The notes under the pieces are model-generated. The model was not told the origin of the DNA. It did no database searches and saw only the letters and a program-made list of their open reading frames with translations. The position numbers and the translations under genes were made by a program. DNA of 64,000 nucleotides from Rhizobium etli 8C-3 (GTDB taxonomy: Bacteria > Pseudomonadota > Alphaproteobacteria > Rhizobiales > Rhizobiaceae): the NCBI RefSeq assembly GCF_001908375.1, contig NZ_CP017241.1, forward strand, positions 561,001 through 625,000, given 5' to 3'. This document shows positions 38,661 to 49,074 of this stretch, piece after piece. Numbering within the stretch: the first letter of the stretch is position 1; each line of letters starts with the position of its first letter.

Positions 38661-38682
38661 GTTTGCGCAAGCGCGATGGATT

Positions 38683-41600
38683 TCACTCCGCCGCGGCGCG
38701 CTTCAGCCCCGAAATCTGCGTGATGAAGGCGCGAAGGGCGGCCGGGCGCACCGGCTTGTGCTGGATGGCGATGCCGTGGCGTTCCGCCTCTACCCTGACC
38801 TCGGGCGTCCGGTCGGCGGTCACCAGCAACGCCGGGAGATCGGTCCCGAAGCGCTCCCGCAAATTCAAGATCGCGGAAATTCCGGTCCCGTCGCCAAGAT
38901 GATAGTCCGCGATGATGAGATCGGGCGCGGGCTGACCCGTGTCGAAACCCGAGGCCGCGGCCAATGAGTGGCTGGTCTCGACCTCGCAACCCCAGCCGGA
39001 AATCAAAAGCCGCATGCCTTCGAGGATCTTTGGCTCGTTGTCGATGCAAAGGATCCTCAACCCCTTGAGCGGCTGCGGCAAACGATCGGTCGGCGCTGCG
39101 GAGGGGGAAGCAGCGCCGGCCTTGGAAACATCGAGCGGCATGACGATGCGGAAATCCGTGCCCTTGCCGTGCGTCGAATGCAGCTCGACCGGATGGTTGA
39201 GGACGCGCGCGATGCGGTCGACGATCGAAAGGCCGAGGCCGAGGCCGGAGGCCGTTTTCGCGCCTTCGTCGAGCCGCGCGAATTCCTTAAAGACGGTGCG
39301 GAACTTGGAGGGCGGGATGCCGATGCCCGAATCCATCACCTGGATCACCACCTGGTTTCCCCGCCGCCTTGCGCCGACCAGCACTTTTCCGGTCAGCGTA
39401 TATTTGATGGCGTTGGACACAAGGTTCTGCACGAGGCGGCGCAGCAGGTTGGGGTCGGAGCGGACCCGCAGCGATGTCGGCATCACGACAAGCTTCAGCT
39501 TCTTGGCCCTGGCAATCGGCGCAAAATCCGTCTCGATCCGCTCCAGCAGGCCGGCCAGCGGCACGGATGTCAGGCGCGGCCGCATCGCACCCGTATCAAG
39601 CCGGGAGATGTCGAGAACGGCCCCCAGAATGGTTTCGACCGATTCCAGTGCGGAATCGATATTGCGCACGATCGGCCCGTTTTCGGACTGTGCGATACGC
39701 TCGACGAGAGCGGAGGAGTAAAGCCGCGCCGCATTCAGCGGCTGCAGGATATCGTGGCCGGCGGCGGCAAAGAAGCGGGTCTTGCCGATGTTCGCTTCAT
39801 CGGCGGCCGCGCGCGCCTCGCCGAGTTCGTGGTTCACGCGCGTCAGCTCCGCTGTTCGCTCGGCAACGCGCTGCTCCAGCGTCTCGTTTGCCTGCTTCAG
39901 CGCCCGGTCGGCCGCAACACGCTGGGTAATATCGGTAAAGGTTGCCACGATCCCCTTGTCCGGCATGGCGTTGGACCGCACTTCGATGATCCGTTCGCCG
40001 CCGCCGAGAACGAGCGAGAAGGGCTTGTCGAGTGTCAGGAAATGCCGCACCGTCTGGCCGCGTTCGCCGGCCGGAACGTCACCGCGCTGGCTCAAGATCG
40101 CCACGATCTCCGACAGCGGAAAGCCGACACGGCCGACATCCTCCGGCAGGTCGAGAAGCTGGCGGAAGCGCCGGTTCCAGATCGTCAGCTGGTTGGAGCT
40201 GTCGAAGACGGCAATGCCCTGGTCCATCTGCGAAAGCGCCGTTTGCAGCATGTCCTGGTTATATTGCAGCGCCTCGCTTGCCTGGTCGAGGAGCCATGCC
40301 GTGTCGGCAGAAGCGTCCTCGGTCTTCTGCAGGATCAGCGAAAGCACCAACCGCGCGGAGGAGGATCCGATGGCGCTGCCGAGCAGTTGTTCGGTAAAGT
40401 GGATGAGCGCCATGTCGGCCGGCTGGTCGTCCTCCAGCTTGCGGCCGGAACTCTGCTCGTATGTCGCAAGCGATCTCTGCATGCGTTCTTCACCGAGATA
40501 GCGCGAGATTGCCGTTTTCAGGTCGCCGACGCTGATGCGGGTCTTCCATCCGCGGGTCGCAAATTGCGAGCGCGACTGCCCCTTCACGAAGATGCCTGCC
40601 TGGATGCGCTCCAGCGGACGGGCGTTGCGTGTCATCGAGCCGACGATGAAAAAGCCCGTATTGATAAGAAGGCTCATCGCTGTGGCGTTGACCAGAGGAT
40701 CGGCATCCGCTGCTGCAAAAAGCGCCGTGCCCGGAAAGATGAAGCTGAGGAAGGCGGTTGCGACATAGGAATAATCCGGTCCGCCGAGCGAGGGCAGAAA
40801 GAGCAGGTAGAACCAGACGACGAAACCCGACGTAAGGCCGAGAATGGCGCCGCGTGCATTCGCCCGCCGCCAGACAAGACCGCCGAAGAAGGCGGGTGCG
40901 ATCTGTGCGATCGCGGCGAAGGACAAAAGGCCGATCGAGGCAAGGCCGGCCGTGCTGTCGGTCGAGCGGTAATAGGCATAGCCAAGCAGCAGGACGGCGA
41001 AGATCGCGCTGCGGCGGATGTTGAGCAGGCTTTTGGCGAAATCATCGCGCTGGCCGGCGCGCCCGGCAAGCTTCCGGCGCAGGAAGATCGGCATGATGAT
41101 GTCGTTCGACACCATGATCGAAAGCGCAACGGAATCGACGATGACCATTGCTGTCGCCGCCGAAAAGCCGCCGATGAAGGTGATCAGCGATACGATCTGC
41201 ATCTGTCCTGCAAGCGGCAGGGACAGCACGTAAAAGTCGGCATTGCCAGCGCCGCCGAAGGTCAGCAGGCCGCCGATTGCAACTGGCAGCACGAAGAGGT
41301 TGATGGCGATGAGATAGAGCGGAAAGAGATAGCCGGCGAGCCGCAGCTGTTTTGCCGAGCGGTTTTCGACGACGGTGACGTGAAACTGGCGCGGAAGCAT
41401 GATGATTGCAATGGCCGACAGCAGTATCAGCGTAATCCAGCGGCTGATCGGCGTCCGGTAGTCGAGGGTCGCGTTGACCAGCGGGTTGTCCACGCTTTTG
41501 CGCCAAAGGTCGGCAGGCCCATCGAACAGAAACCAGATGACGCAGATGCCGGCGGTCAGGAAGGCGACGAGCTTGACCAGCGATTCCATCGAAACGGCGA

Positions 41601-42186
41601 GGATCAGGCCGTCTTGGTGCTCGGTCGCATCGGTATGCCGCGTGCCGAACATGACGGCGAAGCAGGCAAGCACCAGGGTTGCGATCAGCGGCAGGTCGAG
41701 GAAGTAGAGGTTGCCGCTGCCGATGCCATAGTCCGAGGGATTGACCATCGCGGTCACGGTGCTGCTGATCGCCTTCAGCTGCAGTGCGATATAGGGAATT
41801 GTACCAACCAGCGAGATCAGAGCCACGATCGTTGCGACCGTCGGATTCTTTCCATAGCGGGCGGCGAGGAAATCCGCGACGGAGGTAAGCTTTTCGGCCT
41901 TGGCAAGTTCGATGATCCGCCGCAGCACCGGCATGCCAAGCGTGAAGACGAGGATGGGGCCGATATAGATTCCGGCAAATTCGAGACCGCGCTGCGAGGC
42001 GAGTCCGACGCCGCCGAAATAGGTCCAGGAGGTGCAGTAGATAGCAAGGCTCAGCGCATAGACGATCGGCCAGCCGCCGTCCGGTATGCCCAGCTTCTGG
42101 CTTCTACGGTCGCCATAGCTTGCGACCGCAAACAGCAGCAGCAGATAGCCGAAGGCAAACGCGATGATGACCCAGCCCTGAAGCAT
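38683..42186 (-). CDS. NahK/ErcS-family hybrid sensor histidine kinase / response regulator
   Basis: 1167 residues. N-terminal ~480 residues form a sodium:solute-symporter-like membrane domain of about 13 helices (YALSLAIYCTSWTYFGGVGL near 45). A PAS-containing linker follows, then a coiled coil and HisKA with phospho-His in KTRFFAAAGHDILQPLNA near 811. Then HATPase (VSNAIKYT, DSGIGIPPSKF, GLGLGLSIVDR) and a C-terminal receiver with CIDNEP and probable phospho-Asp in LIIADYHLGDG. All catalytic residues present. GGAGG precedes the ATG. The cognate output regulator is not adjacent. Confidence 0.92.
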   Translation of the reverse strand: MLQGWVIIAFAFGYLLLLFAVASYGDRRSQKLGIPDGGWPIVYALSLAIYCTSWTYFGGVGLASQRGLEFAGIYIGPILVFTLGMPVLRRIIELAKAEKLTSVADFLAARYGKNPTVATIVALISLVGTIPYIALQLKAISSTVTAMVNPSDYGIGSGNLYFLDLPLIATLVLACFAVMFGTRHTDATEHQDGLILAVSMESLVKLVAFLTAGICVIWFLFDGPADLWRKSVDNPLVNATLDYRTPISRWITLILLSAIAIIMLPRQFHVTVVENRSAKQLRLAGYLFPLYLIAINLFVLPVAIGGLLTFGGAGNADFYVLSLPLAGQMQIVSLITFIGGFSAATAMVIVDSVALSIMVSNDIIMPIFLRRKLAGRAGQRDDFAKSLLNIRRSAIFAVLLLGYAYYRSTDSTAGLASIGLLSFAAIAQIAPAFFGGLVWRRANARGAILGLTSGFVVWFYLLFLPSLGGPDYSYVATAFLSFIFPGTALFAAADADPLVNATAMSLLINTGFFIVGSMTRNARPLERIQAGIFVKGQSRSQFATRGWKTRISVGDLKTAISRYLGEERMQRSLATYEQSSGRKLEDDQPADMALIHFTEQLLGSAIGSSSARLVLSLILQKTEDASADTAWLLDQASEALQYNQDMLQTALSQMDQGIAVFDSSNQLTIWNRRFRQLLDLPEDVGRVGFPLSEIVAILSQRGDVPAGERGQTVRHFLTLDKPFSLVLGGGERIIEVRSNAMPDKGIVATFTDITQRVAADRALKQANETLEQRVAERTAELTRVNHELGEARAAADEANIGKTRFFAAAGHDILQPLNAARLYSSALVERIAQSENGPIVRNIDSALESVETILGAVLDISRLDTGAMRPRLTSVPLAGLLERIETDFAPIARAKKLKLVVMPTSLRVRSDPNLLRRLVQNLVSNAIKYTLTGKVLVGARRRGNQVVIQVMDSGIGIPPSKFRTVFKEFARLDEGAKTASGLGLGLSIVDRIARVLNHPVELHSTHGKGTDFRIVMPLDVSKAGAASPSAAPTDRLPQPLKGLRILCIDNEPKILEGMRLLISGWGCEVETSHSLAAASGFDTGQPAPDLIIADYHLGDGTGISAILNLRERFGTDLPALLVTADRTPEVRVEAERHGIAIQHKPVRPAALRAFITQISGLKRAAAE

Positions 42187-42402
42187 TGAACCTCCACCGG
42201 TGCGCTATGCGCCGGCTCTCCGAAAAGACCTCAAGACTAAGGGAAATCGCCTGTCTTGGAAATTGCGATGATCTAGGCATTAAGTCCAAGGCGCAGGAAG
42301 GATTTGGTTGTTTGAATTTTGCAATTGAATAATCAATCAAGAGATGTAGCTAATGAAAACAACGGACTGTCCGTGAGAGCGCATCAGAGGGAGACAGATC
42401 GG

Positions 42403-42837
42403 ATGCTCAATGAGTTCAAGGCCTTTATCGCCCGAGGCAACGTCATGGACCTTGCCGTCGGTGTCATCATCGGCGGTGCTTTCGGCGGCATCGTCAAGTC
42501 GCTTGTCGACGATATCATCATGCCGATCGTCGGTGCCCTTTTCGGCGGTTTTGATTTTTCCAACTATTTTGTCGGTCTTTCGTCTGCGGTCAACGCGCCG
42601 ACGCTTGCCGCAGCCCGCGCGCAGGGTGCTGTCTTCGCCTATGGCAATTTCATCACCGTGATCATCAATTTCCTGATCCTTGCCTGGATCATCTTCCTGA
42701 TGATCAAGGGCGTGAACTTGCTGCGCAGGCAGGTCGAGCGCAACGAGCAAAAGGCAGCGGAAGAGGCGCCGCCGCCAGCCGATGTCGCGCTCCTCACAGA
42801 AATCCGCGATCTGCTGGCCAAGCGTCCGGCGGTCTGA
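42403..42837 (+). CDS. mscL: large-conductance mechanosensitive channel MscL
   Basis: 144 residues from [20 protein letters not shown] with GGGAGA before the ATG. Two membrane helices ([20 protein letters not shown] and [20 protein letters not shown]) and a C-terminal cytoplasmic helix ([10 protein letters not shown]). Homopentameric channel protecting against hypo-osmotic shock. Monocistronic. Confidence 0.95.
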   Translation: MLNEFKAFIARGNVMDLAVGVIIGGAFGGIVKSLVDDIIMPIVGALFGGFDFSNYFVGLSSAVNAPTLAAARAQGAVFAYGNFITVIINFLILAWIIFLMIKGVNLLRRQVERNEQKAAEEAPPPADVALLTEIRDLLAKRPAV

Positions 42838-42961
42838 TCGAGGCGTTCGCAGCCCCGGTATCATGCGAGGTTGATTCATAACGAAAATCGATATGGCATC
42901 ACGCATTCTCATGGGATTTGCGCCGGATTTTGTTTTAAGAAAGCCAAAACCGGAGATCTGC

Positions 42962-44128
42962 ATGTCGATCATGAACAGCCTCAGCCCGCGCGCCGTTTCG
43001 GCGCCAGAAAGCGGGATCGTCGAAGTCGTCAATTATGCACGCGGCCGCGACGGCCTGCTGCCGCTGTGGGTCGGTGAGGGTGATCTTCCGACACCGGGTT
43101 TCATTAGCCGGGCGGCCATGGACGCGCTGGCAGCAGGAGAGACCTTCTATACCTGGCAGCGCGGCATTCCGGAGCTTCGTCAGGCGCTATCGGATTATTA
43201 CGGCCGGCATTTCGGCATCGGCCTGTCGGCAGAGCATTTCTATGTTACCGGCTCAGGCATGCAGGCGATCCAGATTGCGGTGCAGGCATTGACGTCGCCG
43301 GGCGACGAACTGGTCTATCTGACGCCCGCCTGGCCGAACATCGCCGCTGCGCTGGAAATCGCCGGTGCCCGCTCGGTCGGGGTTGAGCTTCAGTTTGAGG
43401 GCGGCAAGTGGGCGGTCGATCTCAACCGTATCGAAGCAGCAATCACTCCGAAGACGAGAGCGCTGTTCATCAATACGCCATCCAATCCGACAGGGTGGAC
43501 CGCGACGGAGAAGGATCTCGCCGATATCCTTGAACTTGCCCGCAAGCGTGATCTATGGATCATGGCAGATGAAATTTATGCCCGCTATTTCTACGCCGGC
43601 ACCCGTGCGCCGTCTTTCCTTGACATCATGGCACCGGGCGACAAGGTCATGTTCGTCAATTCCTTCTCGAAGAACTGGGCAATGACCGGCTGGCGTGTCG
43701 GCTGGATCGTGTCGCCGCCGGAAACCGGGCAGGTGCTCGAGAACCTGATCCAATATTCGACCTCGGGCGTTGCGCAATTCATGCAGAAGGGTGCGGTGGC
43801 AGCCCTCAACGAGGGCGATGGGTTCGTCGAGGCCAATATCGCAAAGGCGGCTCTTGCGCGCGACATCCTCTGCGATGCGCTGATTGCCACAAACCGCGTC
43901 GAGACGTTGAAGCCGGACGGTGCACTTTACGCCTTTCTGAAGATCGACGGCGTCACCGACAGCCGCAAAGCAGCGCTGGATATCGTCGACAAGACGGGCG
44001 TCGGCCTGGCGCCTGGAACCGCCTTCGGTGCAGGCGGCGAGCTTTTCCTGCGAGCCTGTTTCCTGCGCGATCCGCAACAGGTCAAGGCAGCAGCCGACAA
44101 GCTGTGCGATTACATTCTGAAGCTCTGA
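42962..44128 (+). CDS. class I/II PLP-dependent aminotransferase
   Basis: 388 residues from MSIMNSLSPRAVSAPESG with GGAG five bases upstream; an ATG nine bases downstream is possible. Fold type I aminotransferase with FYTWQRGIPELRQALSDYYG, NTPSNPTGWTATEKDL, and PLP Lys in FVNSFSKNWAMTGWRVGW. Aspartate-aminotransferase-like; substrate not readable. No operon partner. Confidence 0.9.
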   Translation: MSIMNSLSPRAVSAPESGIVEVVNYARGRDGLLPLWVGEGDLPTPGFISRAAMDALAAGETFYTWQRGIPELRQALSDYYGRHFGIGLSAEHFYVTGSGMQAIQIAVQALTSPGDELVYLTPAWPNIAAALEIAGARSVGVELQFEGGKWAVDLNRIEAAITPKTRALFINTPSNPTGWTATEKDLADILELARKRDLWIMADEIYARYFYAGTRAPSFLDIMAPGDKVMFVNSFSKNWAMTGWRVGWIVSPPETGQVLENLIQYSTSGVAQFMQKGAVAALNEGDGFVEANIAKAALARDILCDALIATNRVETLKPDGALYAFLKIDGVTDSRKAALDIVDKTGVGLAPGTAFGAGGELFLRACFLRDPQQVKAAADKLCDYILKL

Positions 44129-44327
44129 CGCGCAAGGCGTGGCCGTCGCAGCCCGGCCATCTTCAAGGCAAACGGCCATTTGCTAAAATTGTAGCAAAGG
44201 CCGAAATCAGCCTCTAACCACATCAGCAAACTTACCGGTTCAAAGGCGTCCGATCGGGCGCCTGATAACAAAATCTGAAAGGAAAAGCCGTGTCAGATGC
44301 CTCTGTCGATTAAACAGGGAACAGGGC

Positions 44328-45362
44328 ATGGCAATTTTGGTGACAGGCGGGGCCGGCTACATCGGCAGCCACATGGTCTGGGCACTGCTCGATGCAGGCG
44401 AGAACGTCGTCGTGCTCGATCGTCTTTCCACCGGCTTTCGCTGGGCGGTCGCGCCTGCTGCGCGCTTCTATCTTGGGGATATCGCCGATGCCGAGGTGCT
44501 GAAGACGATCTTCATCGAGAACGATATCGAGGCGATCATCCATTTTGCAGGATCCGCTGTCGTTCCGGCTTCGGTTGCCGATCCGCTTTTCTATTACGAC
44601 AACAATTCCGGCAAGACGCGTGCACTGCTGAGCGCGGCGATCGCTGCCGGTGTGCGCCATTTCGTCTTTTCGTCGACGGCGGCAGTCTACGGTCCCCAGA
44701 AGACTTCCGACCCGGTCAGGGAAACAGCGCCGCTCAACCCGGAAAATCCTTACGGCCAGTCGAAGCTGATGACGGAATTCATGCTGCGCGACGCTGCTGC
44801 CGCCTATGATTTCGACTATGTGGCGCTGCGCTACTTCAATGTTGCTGGTGCCGATCCGCACGGCCGCGCCGGACAATCCACGAGCGGCGCGACGCACCTC
44901 ATCAAGGTCGCCTGCGAGGCAGCCCTCGGCAAGCGCGACAGCGTGCATGTCTACGGCATCGACTATCCGACGCATGACGGCACCGGCGTGCGCGACTACA
45001 TCCATGTCACTGATCTTGTCGAGGCTCACCTCAAGGCACTGCAGCATCTGCGCAAGGGCAAGGGATCGTTGGTCGCCAATTGCGGCTATGGCTCTGGTTA
45101 TACGGTGCTCGACGTGCTGAACATGGTGGTGCGCCTGCACGGCCACGCGTTCAGGATTCATATGGCGCCACGCCGCCCCGGCGATGCCGCAAGTGTCGTG
45201 GCCGACGCCACGTTGGCCCATCGCGTGCTGGACTGGACGCCGAAATACGATTCCCTGGAGACGATCGTTCGCAGCGCACTGGACTGGGAGCTGGCGCTGA
45301 TCAACCGGAGTGTCGGGGAGCTGCAGGGAGTGCACCGCGCCCTTGCCGCGGCTTCCTTCTGA
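44328..45362 (+). CDS. UDP-glucose 4-epimerase (GalE/ExoB-type)
   Basis: 344 residues. Extended SDR: Rossmann motif TGGAGYIGSHMV at the start, catalytic Ser/Thr region VFSSTAAVYGPQ and YxxxK in NPYGQSKLMTE. Interconverts UDP-glucose and UDP-galactose for exopolysaccharide and LPS. No exo gene neighbours it. It could be exoB, but alternative epimerases are common in rhizobia. Confidence 0.92.
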   Translation: MAILVTGGAGYIGSHMVWALLDAGENVVVLDRLSTGFRWAVAPAARFYLGDIADAEVLKTIFIENDIEAIIHFAGSAVVPASVADPLFYYDNNSGKTRALLSAAIAAGVRHFVFSSTAAVYGPQKTSDPVRETAPLNPENPYGQSKLMTEFMLRDAAAAYDFDYVALRYFNVAGADPHGRAGQSTSGATHLIKVACEAALGKRDSVHVYGIDYPTHDGTGVRDYIHVTDLVEAHLKALQHLRKGKGSLVANCGYGSGYTVLDVLNMVVRLHGHAFRIHMAPRRPGDAASVVADATLAHRVLDWTPKYDSLETIVRSALDWELALINRSVGELQGVHRALAAASF

Positions 45363-45456
45363 ACGCAACTACGCCTGTTTTTCGACGAAAGGCCCACTGG
45401 AACGAAGCGCTCCCTCTGTTTATTGATGGGAGGTCAATCGAGGGTGGACGGCGGAC

Positions 45457-46518
45457 ATGCAGCACGATCACGAACGGGAAGTCATTATCGAGCGGCGCGG
45501 TACTGCGGGGATCATCCGCCTCAATCGGCCAAAGGCGCTGAACAGCCTGACGCTCGGCATGGTGCGGATGATCGATGCGGCACTCGACGAATTCGCGGAT
45601 GATGACGGCGTTGCAAGCGTGGTGGTGACGGGCGAGGGCGAGCGCGGCTTCTGCGCTGGCGGCGATATTCGTGTACTCCACGAAAGCGGGCGTGAGGGTT
45701 CCGATCTTGCAGAGACGTTCTGGCGCGAGGAATTCACACTCAACCACCGCATCGCAAGCTACGCTAAACCCTATGTCGCCCTGATGGATGGCATCACCAT
45801 GGGCGGCGGCGTGGGCCTGTCCGCGCACGGGCGGCACCGCATCGTGACGGAGCGGACGAGGCTTGCGATGCCGGAAACCGGCATCGGCTATTTCCCGGAT
45901 GTGGGAGCGACCTGGCTGCTGCCGCGCATGCCCGGCGAGACGGGAACATGGGCAGGATTGACCGGCCAGGAGCTGAATGCGGCGGATGCCATCTATACCG
46001 GCCTTGCTGATTTCGAGATCCCGTCGTCGCGGCTCCCGGATGTCATCGACGCGTTGGCGCGGCTTCCTGCCGGGTCCTCGCCGGTTGCCTGCGATGCTCT
46101 GCTGAAGCATCTTTCCGGCAAGGCGACCAAAAGCCGCCTGCGGGCCGTTCGGCCGTTGATCGACCATGCCTTCTGTTTCGATCGCGTCGAAGAGGTTCTG
46201 GAAGCGCTCGCCGCTGACGAAAGCGAATTCGCCGCCAAGACACGCAAGACGCTGCACACGCGCTCGCCGACGAGCCTGAAGTTGACTCTGCGTCTGCTGA
46301 GGGAAGGAAGGCAGAGCGTCAGTCTCGCCGCCTGCCTGAAGCGTGAGCTTGGGGCCTGTATGCAGATATTGAAATCCGCGGACTTTTACGAGGGCGTGCG
46401 CGCGGCGGTGATCGACAAGGATCGAAATCCCAAATGGTCGCCTTCGACCATCGAGGAGGTGGACGCAGACGTGCTCGCGCCATTCTTCAAACCGGCCGAT
46501 CGCCCTCTTGCCCTCTAG
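45457..46518 (+). CDS. crotonase-family enzyme, probable 3-hydroxyisobutyryl-CoA hydrolase
   Basis: 353 residues. Crotonase fold with GFCAGGDIRVLHES, oxyanion-hole MDGITMGGGVGLSAHGRHR, and the acidic/hydrolase signature PETGIGYFPDVGATWLLPR of HIBYL-CoA hydrolases, which act in valine catabolism. Length is the hydrolase size (~350), longer than simple enoyl-CoA hydratases. Its stop overlaps the convergent helicase stop by four bases. Confidence 0.88.
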   Translation: MQHDHEREVIIERRGTAGIIRLNRPKALNSLTLGMVRMIDAALDEFADDDGVASVVVTGEGERGFCAGGDIRVLHESGREGSDLAETFWREEFTLNHRIASYAKPYVALMDGITMGGGVGLSAHGRHRIVTERTRLAMPETGIGYFPDVGATWLLPRMPGETGTWAGLTGQELNAADAIYTGLADFEIPSSRLPDVIDALARLPAGSSPVACDALLKHLSGKATKSRLRAVRPLIDHAFCFDRVEEVLEALAADESEFAAKTRKTLHTRSPTSLKLTLRLLREGRQSVSLAACLKRELGACMQILKSADFYEGVRAAVIDKDRNPKWSPSTIEEVDADVLAPFFKPADRPLAL

Positions 46519-48575
46519 CGCCACATACCGCGCATGCGGGCGCCGACATCGATGCGGACTTGGCGCGCCTGTTGCGCAGCGACGCTCTCGCTCTTGACCT
46601 GCGGCCAGCCGCAGACCTCGAAAAATTGCAGCAGCGTCGCCGGGATGAAGCGGGTGCGCGAGGCATAAACGTGCCGGTCGCCCTGCATATTTTGCCCGTG
46701 CGTGAAGAAGCGCTGCGGGACGACGAGATCGAGACCGTCCCTGGCTCGCGTCATCGCGACATAAAGCAGGCGCCGCTCCTCCTCTATTTCCGCGCTGGTG
46801 CCAACGCCGAGATCCGACGGGATGCAGCCGTCGACAACGTTCAGCATGAAGACCTGGGTCCACTCCTGACCCTTGGCCGAATGGATCGTCGAAAGGATCA
46901 GATAGTCCTCATCGAGCAACGGCACGCCCGCCTGGTCGCTGGTCGCATCCGGCGGGTCGAGCGTCAGTTCGGTCAGGAAGCGTTCGCGCGACGGATAGCC
47001 GCCGGCGATTTGCTCGAGCTGCAGGAGATCGGCCTGACGCGTTGCGGCATCCTCGTGCAGCCGCTCGAGGTGCGGCTGATACCATTCCCGGACAAGGCCG
47101 ATTTCGGCGGGCCAGCCGGCTTTACCGGATTTCAGCTCCTGCATGACCGAGACGAAAAAGGTCCAATCCTGGCCGGCGCGCGGCGGGGCAGGCATGGCGG
47201 CGAGCGCCTGCAGGGGGCTTGGATCCTCCGCCATCTGGTCGAGTGCCCGCTGGGCAGTCGAAGGCCCGACGCCCGGCAGGATCTGCATCAGCCGGAAGCC
47301 GGCGACACGGTCGCGCGGATTGAGAGCAAAGCGCAGCGCCGCCAGCATGTCCTTGACATGTGCGCTGTCGAGAAATTTCAGGCCGCCGAATTTCACGAAG
47401 GGAATGTTGCGGCGGGTAAGCTCGACTTCCAGCGCGCCGCTGTGGTGCGAGGCGCGGAACAGCACCGCCTGGTTCTTCAGCCGCGTGCCCTCTTCGCGGT
47501 TCTCCAGCACCTTTTCGGCAACATACCGGGCCTGTTCGGCCTCGTCGCGCACGGTAACGAGGCGCGGGCGCTCGCCCGATTGCCGCTCCGTCCATAGGTT
47601 CTTGGTGAAGCGTTCCGAGGCAAGATCAATAACGGCATTTGCCGCGGCGAGAATGGGTTGCGTCGAACGATAGTTGCGATCGAGCGTGACGATGTCGGCC
47701 GGCGGGGAGAACGAGGCCGGGAAATCGAGGATGTTGCGGACTGAGGCGGCGCGGAAGGAATAGATCGACTGCGCATCGTCCCCGACGACGGTCAGCCCAT
47801 GCCCCTCAGGCTTCAAAGCAAGCAGGATGGAGGCCTGCAGGCGGTTCGTATCCTGATATTCGTCGACGAGCACGTGATCGAAGCGGCCGCCGATATCCTC
47901 GGCGATCAGCGGTTCGGCAACCATCTGCGCCCAGTAGAGGAGCAGGTCGTCATAATCGAGGACGTTCTGGGCCTGCTTTGCCTCGACATAGGCGGCAAAA
48001 AGTTCGCGGAGCTGCTTTTCCCAAGCAGCACACCAGGGGAAGGCATCACGCAGGACCAGAGGCAGTTCCGTCTCCGAATTCACGGCCCGGGAATAGATCG
48101 CAAGGCAGGTGCCCTTGGTCGGGAAGCGGCTCTCCATTTTCGAGAAGCCGAGCTCGTGACGAATGATGTTCATCAGGTCGGCGCTGTCTTCCCGGTCATG
48201 GATGGTGAAGGCGGGGTCAACTCCGATCTGCTCGGCATAATCGCGAAGCAGCCGCGCGCCGATCCCATGGAAGGTGCCGCTCCAGGCCAGGGCATCGGCC
48301 ATGATGCCGGAATTGCTGCCAATGACTTCAGCGCAAATCCGCTCGACGCGGCGTGCCATCTCGGAGGCCGCCCGACGGGAGAAGGTCATCAGCAGGATGC
48401 GGCGCGGATCGGCGCCCTTGACGATGAGATGCGCGACGCGGTGCGCGAGCGTATTGGTCTTGCCCGAACCCGCGCCGGCGATCACCAGAAGCGGACCTGC
48501 AACATGGCTGCCGGCGGCAAGCGTGCCGTGTTCGACCGCCATGCGCTGCTGTGGATTGAGCTTTTCGAGATACAT
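46515..48575 (-). CDS. UvrD/PcrA/Rep-type ATP-dependent DNA helicase
   Basis: 686 residues from MYLEKLNPQQRMAVEHGTL; an ATG 30 bases upstream is possible. Superfamily 1 helicase: Walker A IAGAGSGKTNTL near residue 40, VDEYQDTN with DEXX, GDDAQSIYSFRAA, YRSTQPIL and TIHSAKGQEWTQV, then VAMTRARDGL. Functions in repair or replication restart. Smaller than E. coli UvrD and likely a second UvrD-like helicase. Confidence 0.93.
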   Translation of the reverse strand: MYLEKLNPQQRMAVEHGTLAAGSHVAGPLLVIAGAGSGKTNTLAHRVAHLIVKGADPRRILLMTFSRRAASEMARRVERICAEVIGSNSGIMADALAWSGTFHGIGARLLRDYAEQIGVDPAFTIHDREDSADLMNIIRHELGFSKMESRFPTKGTCLAIYSRAVNSETELPLVLRDAFPWCAAWEKQLRELFAAYVEAKQAQNVLDYDDLLLYWAQMVAEPLIAEDIGGRFDHVLVDEYQDTNRLQASILLALKPEGHGLTVVGDDAQSIYSFRAASVRNILDFPASFSPPADIVTLDRNYRSTQPILAAANAVIDLASERFTKNLWTERQSGERPRLVTVRDEAEQARYVAEKVLENREEGTRLKNQAVLFRASHHSGALEVELTRRNIPFVKFGGLKFLDSAHVKDMLAALRFALNPRDRVAGFRLMQILPGVGPSTAQRALDQMAEDPSPLQALAAMPAPPRAGQDWTFFVSVMQELKSGKAGWPAEIGLVREWYQPHLERLHEDAATRQADLLQLEQIAGGYPSRERFLTELTLDPPDATSDQAGVPLLDEDYLILSTIHSAKGQEWTQVFMLNVVDGCIPSDLGVGTSAEIEEERRLLYVAMTRARDGLDLVVPQRFFTHGQNMQGDRHVYASRTRFIPATLLQFFEVCGWPQVKSESVAAQQARQVRIDVGARMRGMWR

Positions 48576-48669
48576 CCAGCCATCCGTTTGGCCCGCGTGC
48601 AACACGGCGCGGGCAGATTAGGCGTTCCTTGAATGTTCTCGATAATGATTCCTGTCAAGCACAAGCTTT

Positions 48670-48924
48670 AATGAAGGGCAGACACCGCTTCGTTGCTGAT
48701 GAGTTTCAAGCTCCGATCCGGCTGGCGAATGTAGGTTTCCCCGCACCCGGTTGCCGCTTGAATTGTAGAAGCTGTTGCAAAGGGTTGCCGACGGGGTGAT
48801 TTCGTCGGTTTGGTTCGCGGCCGCCCGCCATAGGTCAAGATGCCGGCAATGGCCGTGGGCTCAGCGAGGACGAACAAGCGGAGAGCAGAAAGGCCGCGAG
48901 AACTGCCGAAACAATCACTTTCAT
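48670..48924 (-). pseudogene. decayed small lipoprotein gene
   Basis: Frame 1 gives a signal peptide with lipobox, MKVIVSAVLAAFLLSAC, but stops after 29 codons. The next frame continues PTAIAGILTYGGRPRTKPTK. A third frame continues with NSFYNSSGNRVR, and the end returns to GETYIRQPDRSLKLIS, the usual C-terminus of rhizobial small lipoproteins (recalled). At least three frameshifts split what looks like a single ~80-residue lipoprotein. Confidence 0.5.
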
Positions 48925-49074
48925 CGGACGCCCCCGGCCGTCGATCCGGATGGGCAACCTCTGCCGCACGCCAAGGGGGGTTGAAAGACAATCTATGATT
49001 CCCCCTGAACTGGGCGTGCCCGTATGCAACGGAAGACGGTCTTGGGGTGAAGCCACTGCTGCGGTGGCGCGTGG

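Noticed and set aside
38968..42189. 1073-codon plus-strand ORF over the hybrid kinase
   Set aside because: Antisense shadow; low-complexity and lacking any domain.
45301..46863. 520-codon minus-strand ORF over the crotonase and helicase ends
   Set aside because: Crosses two real genes and has no domain.
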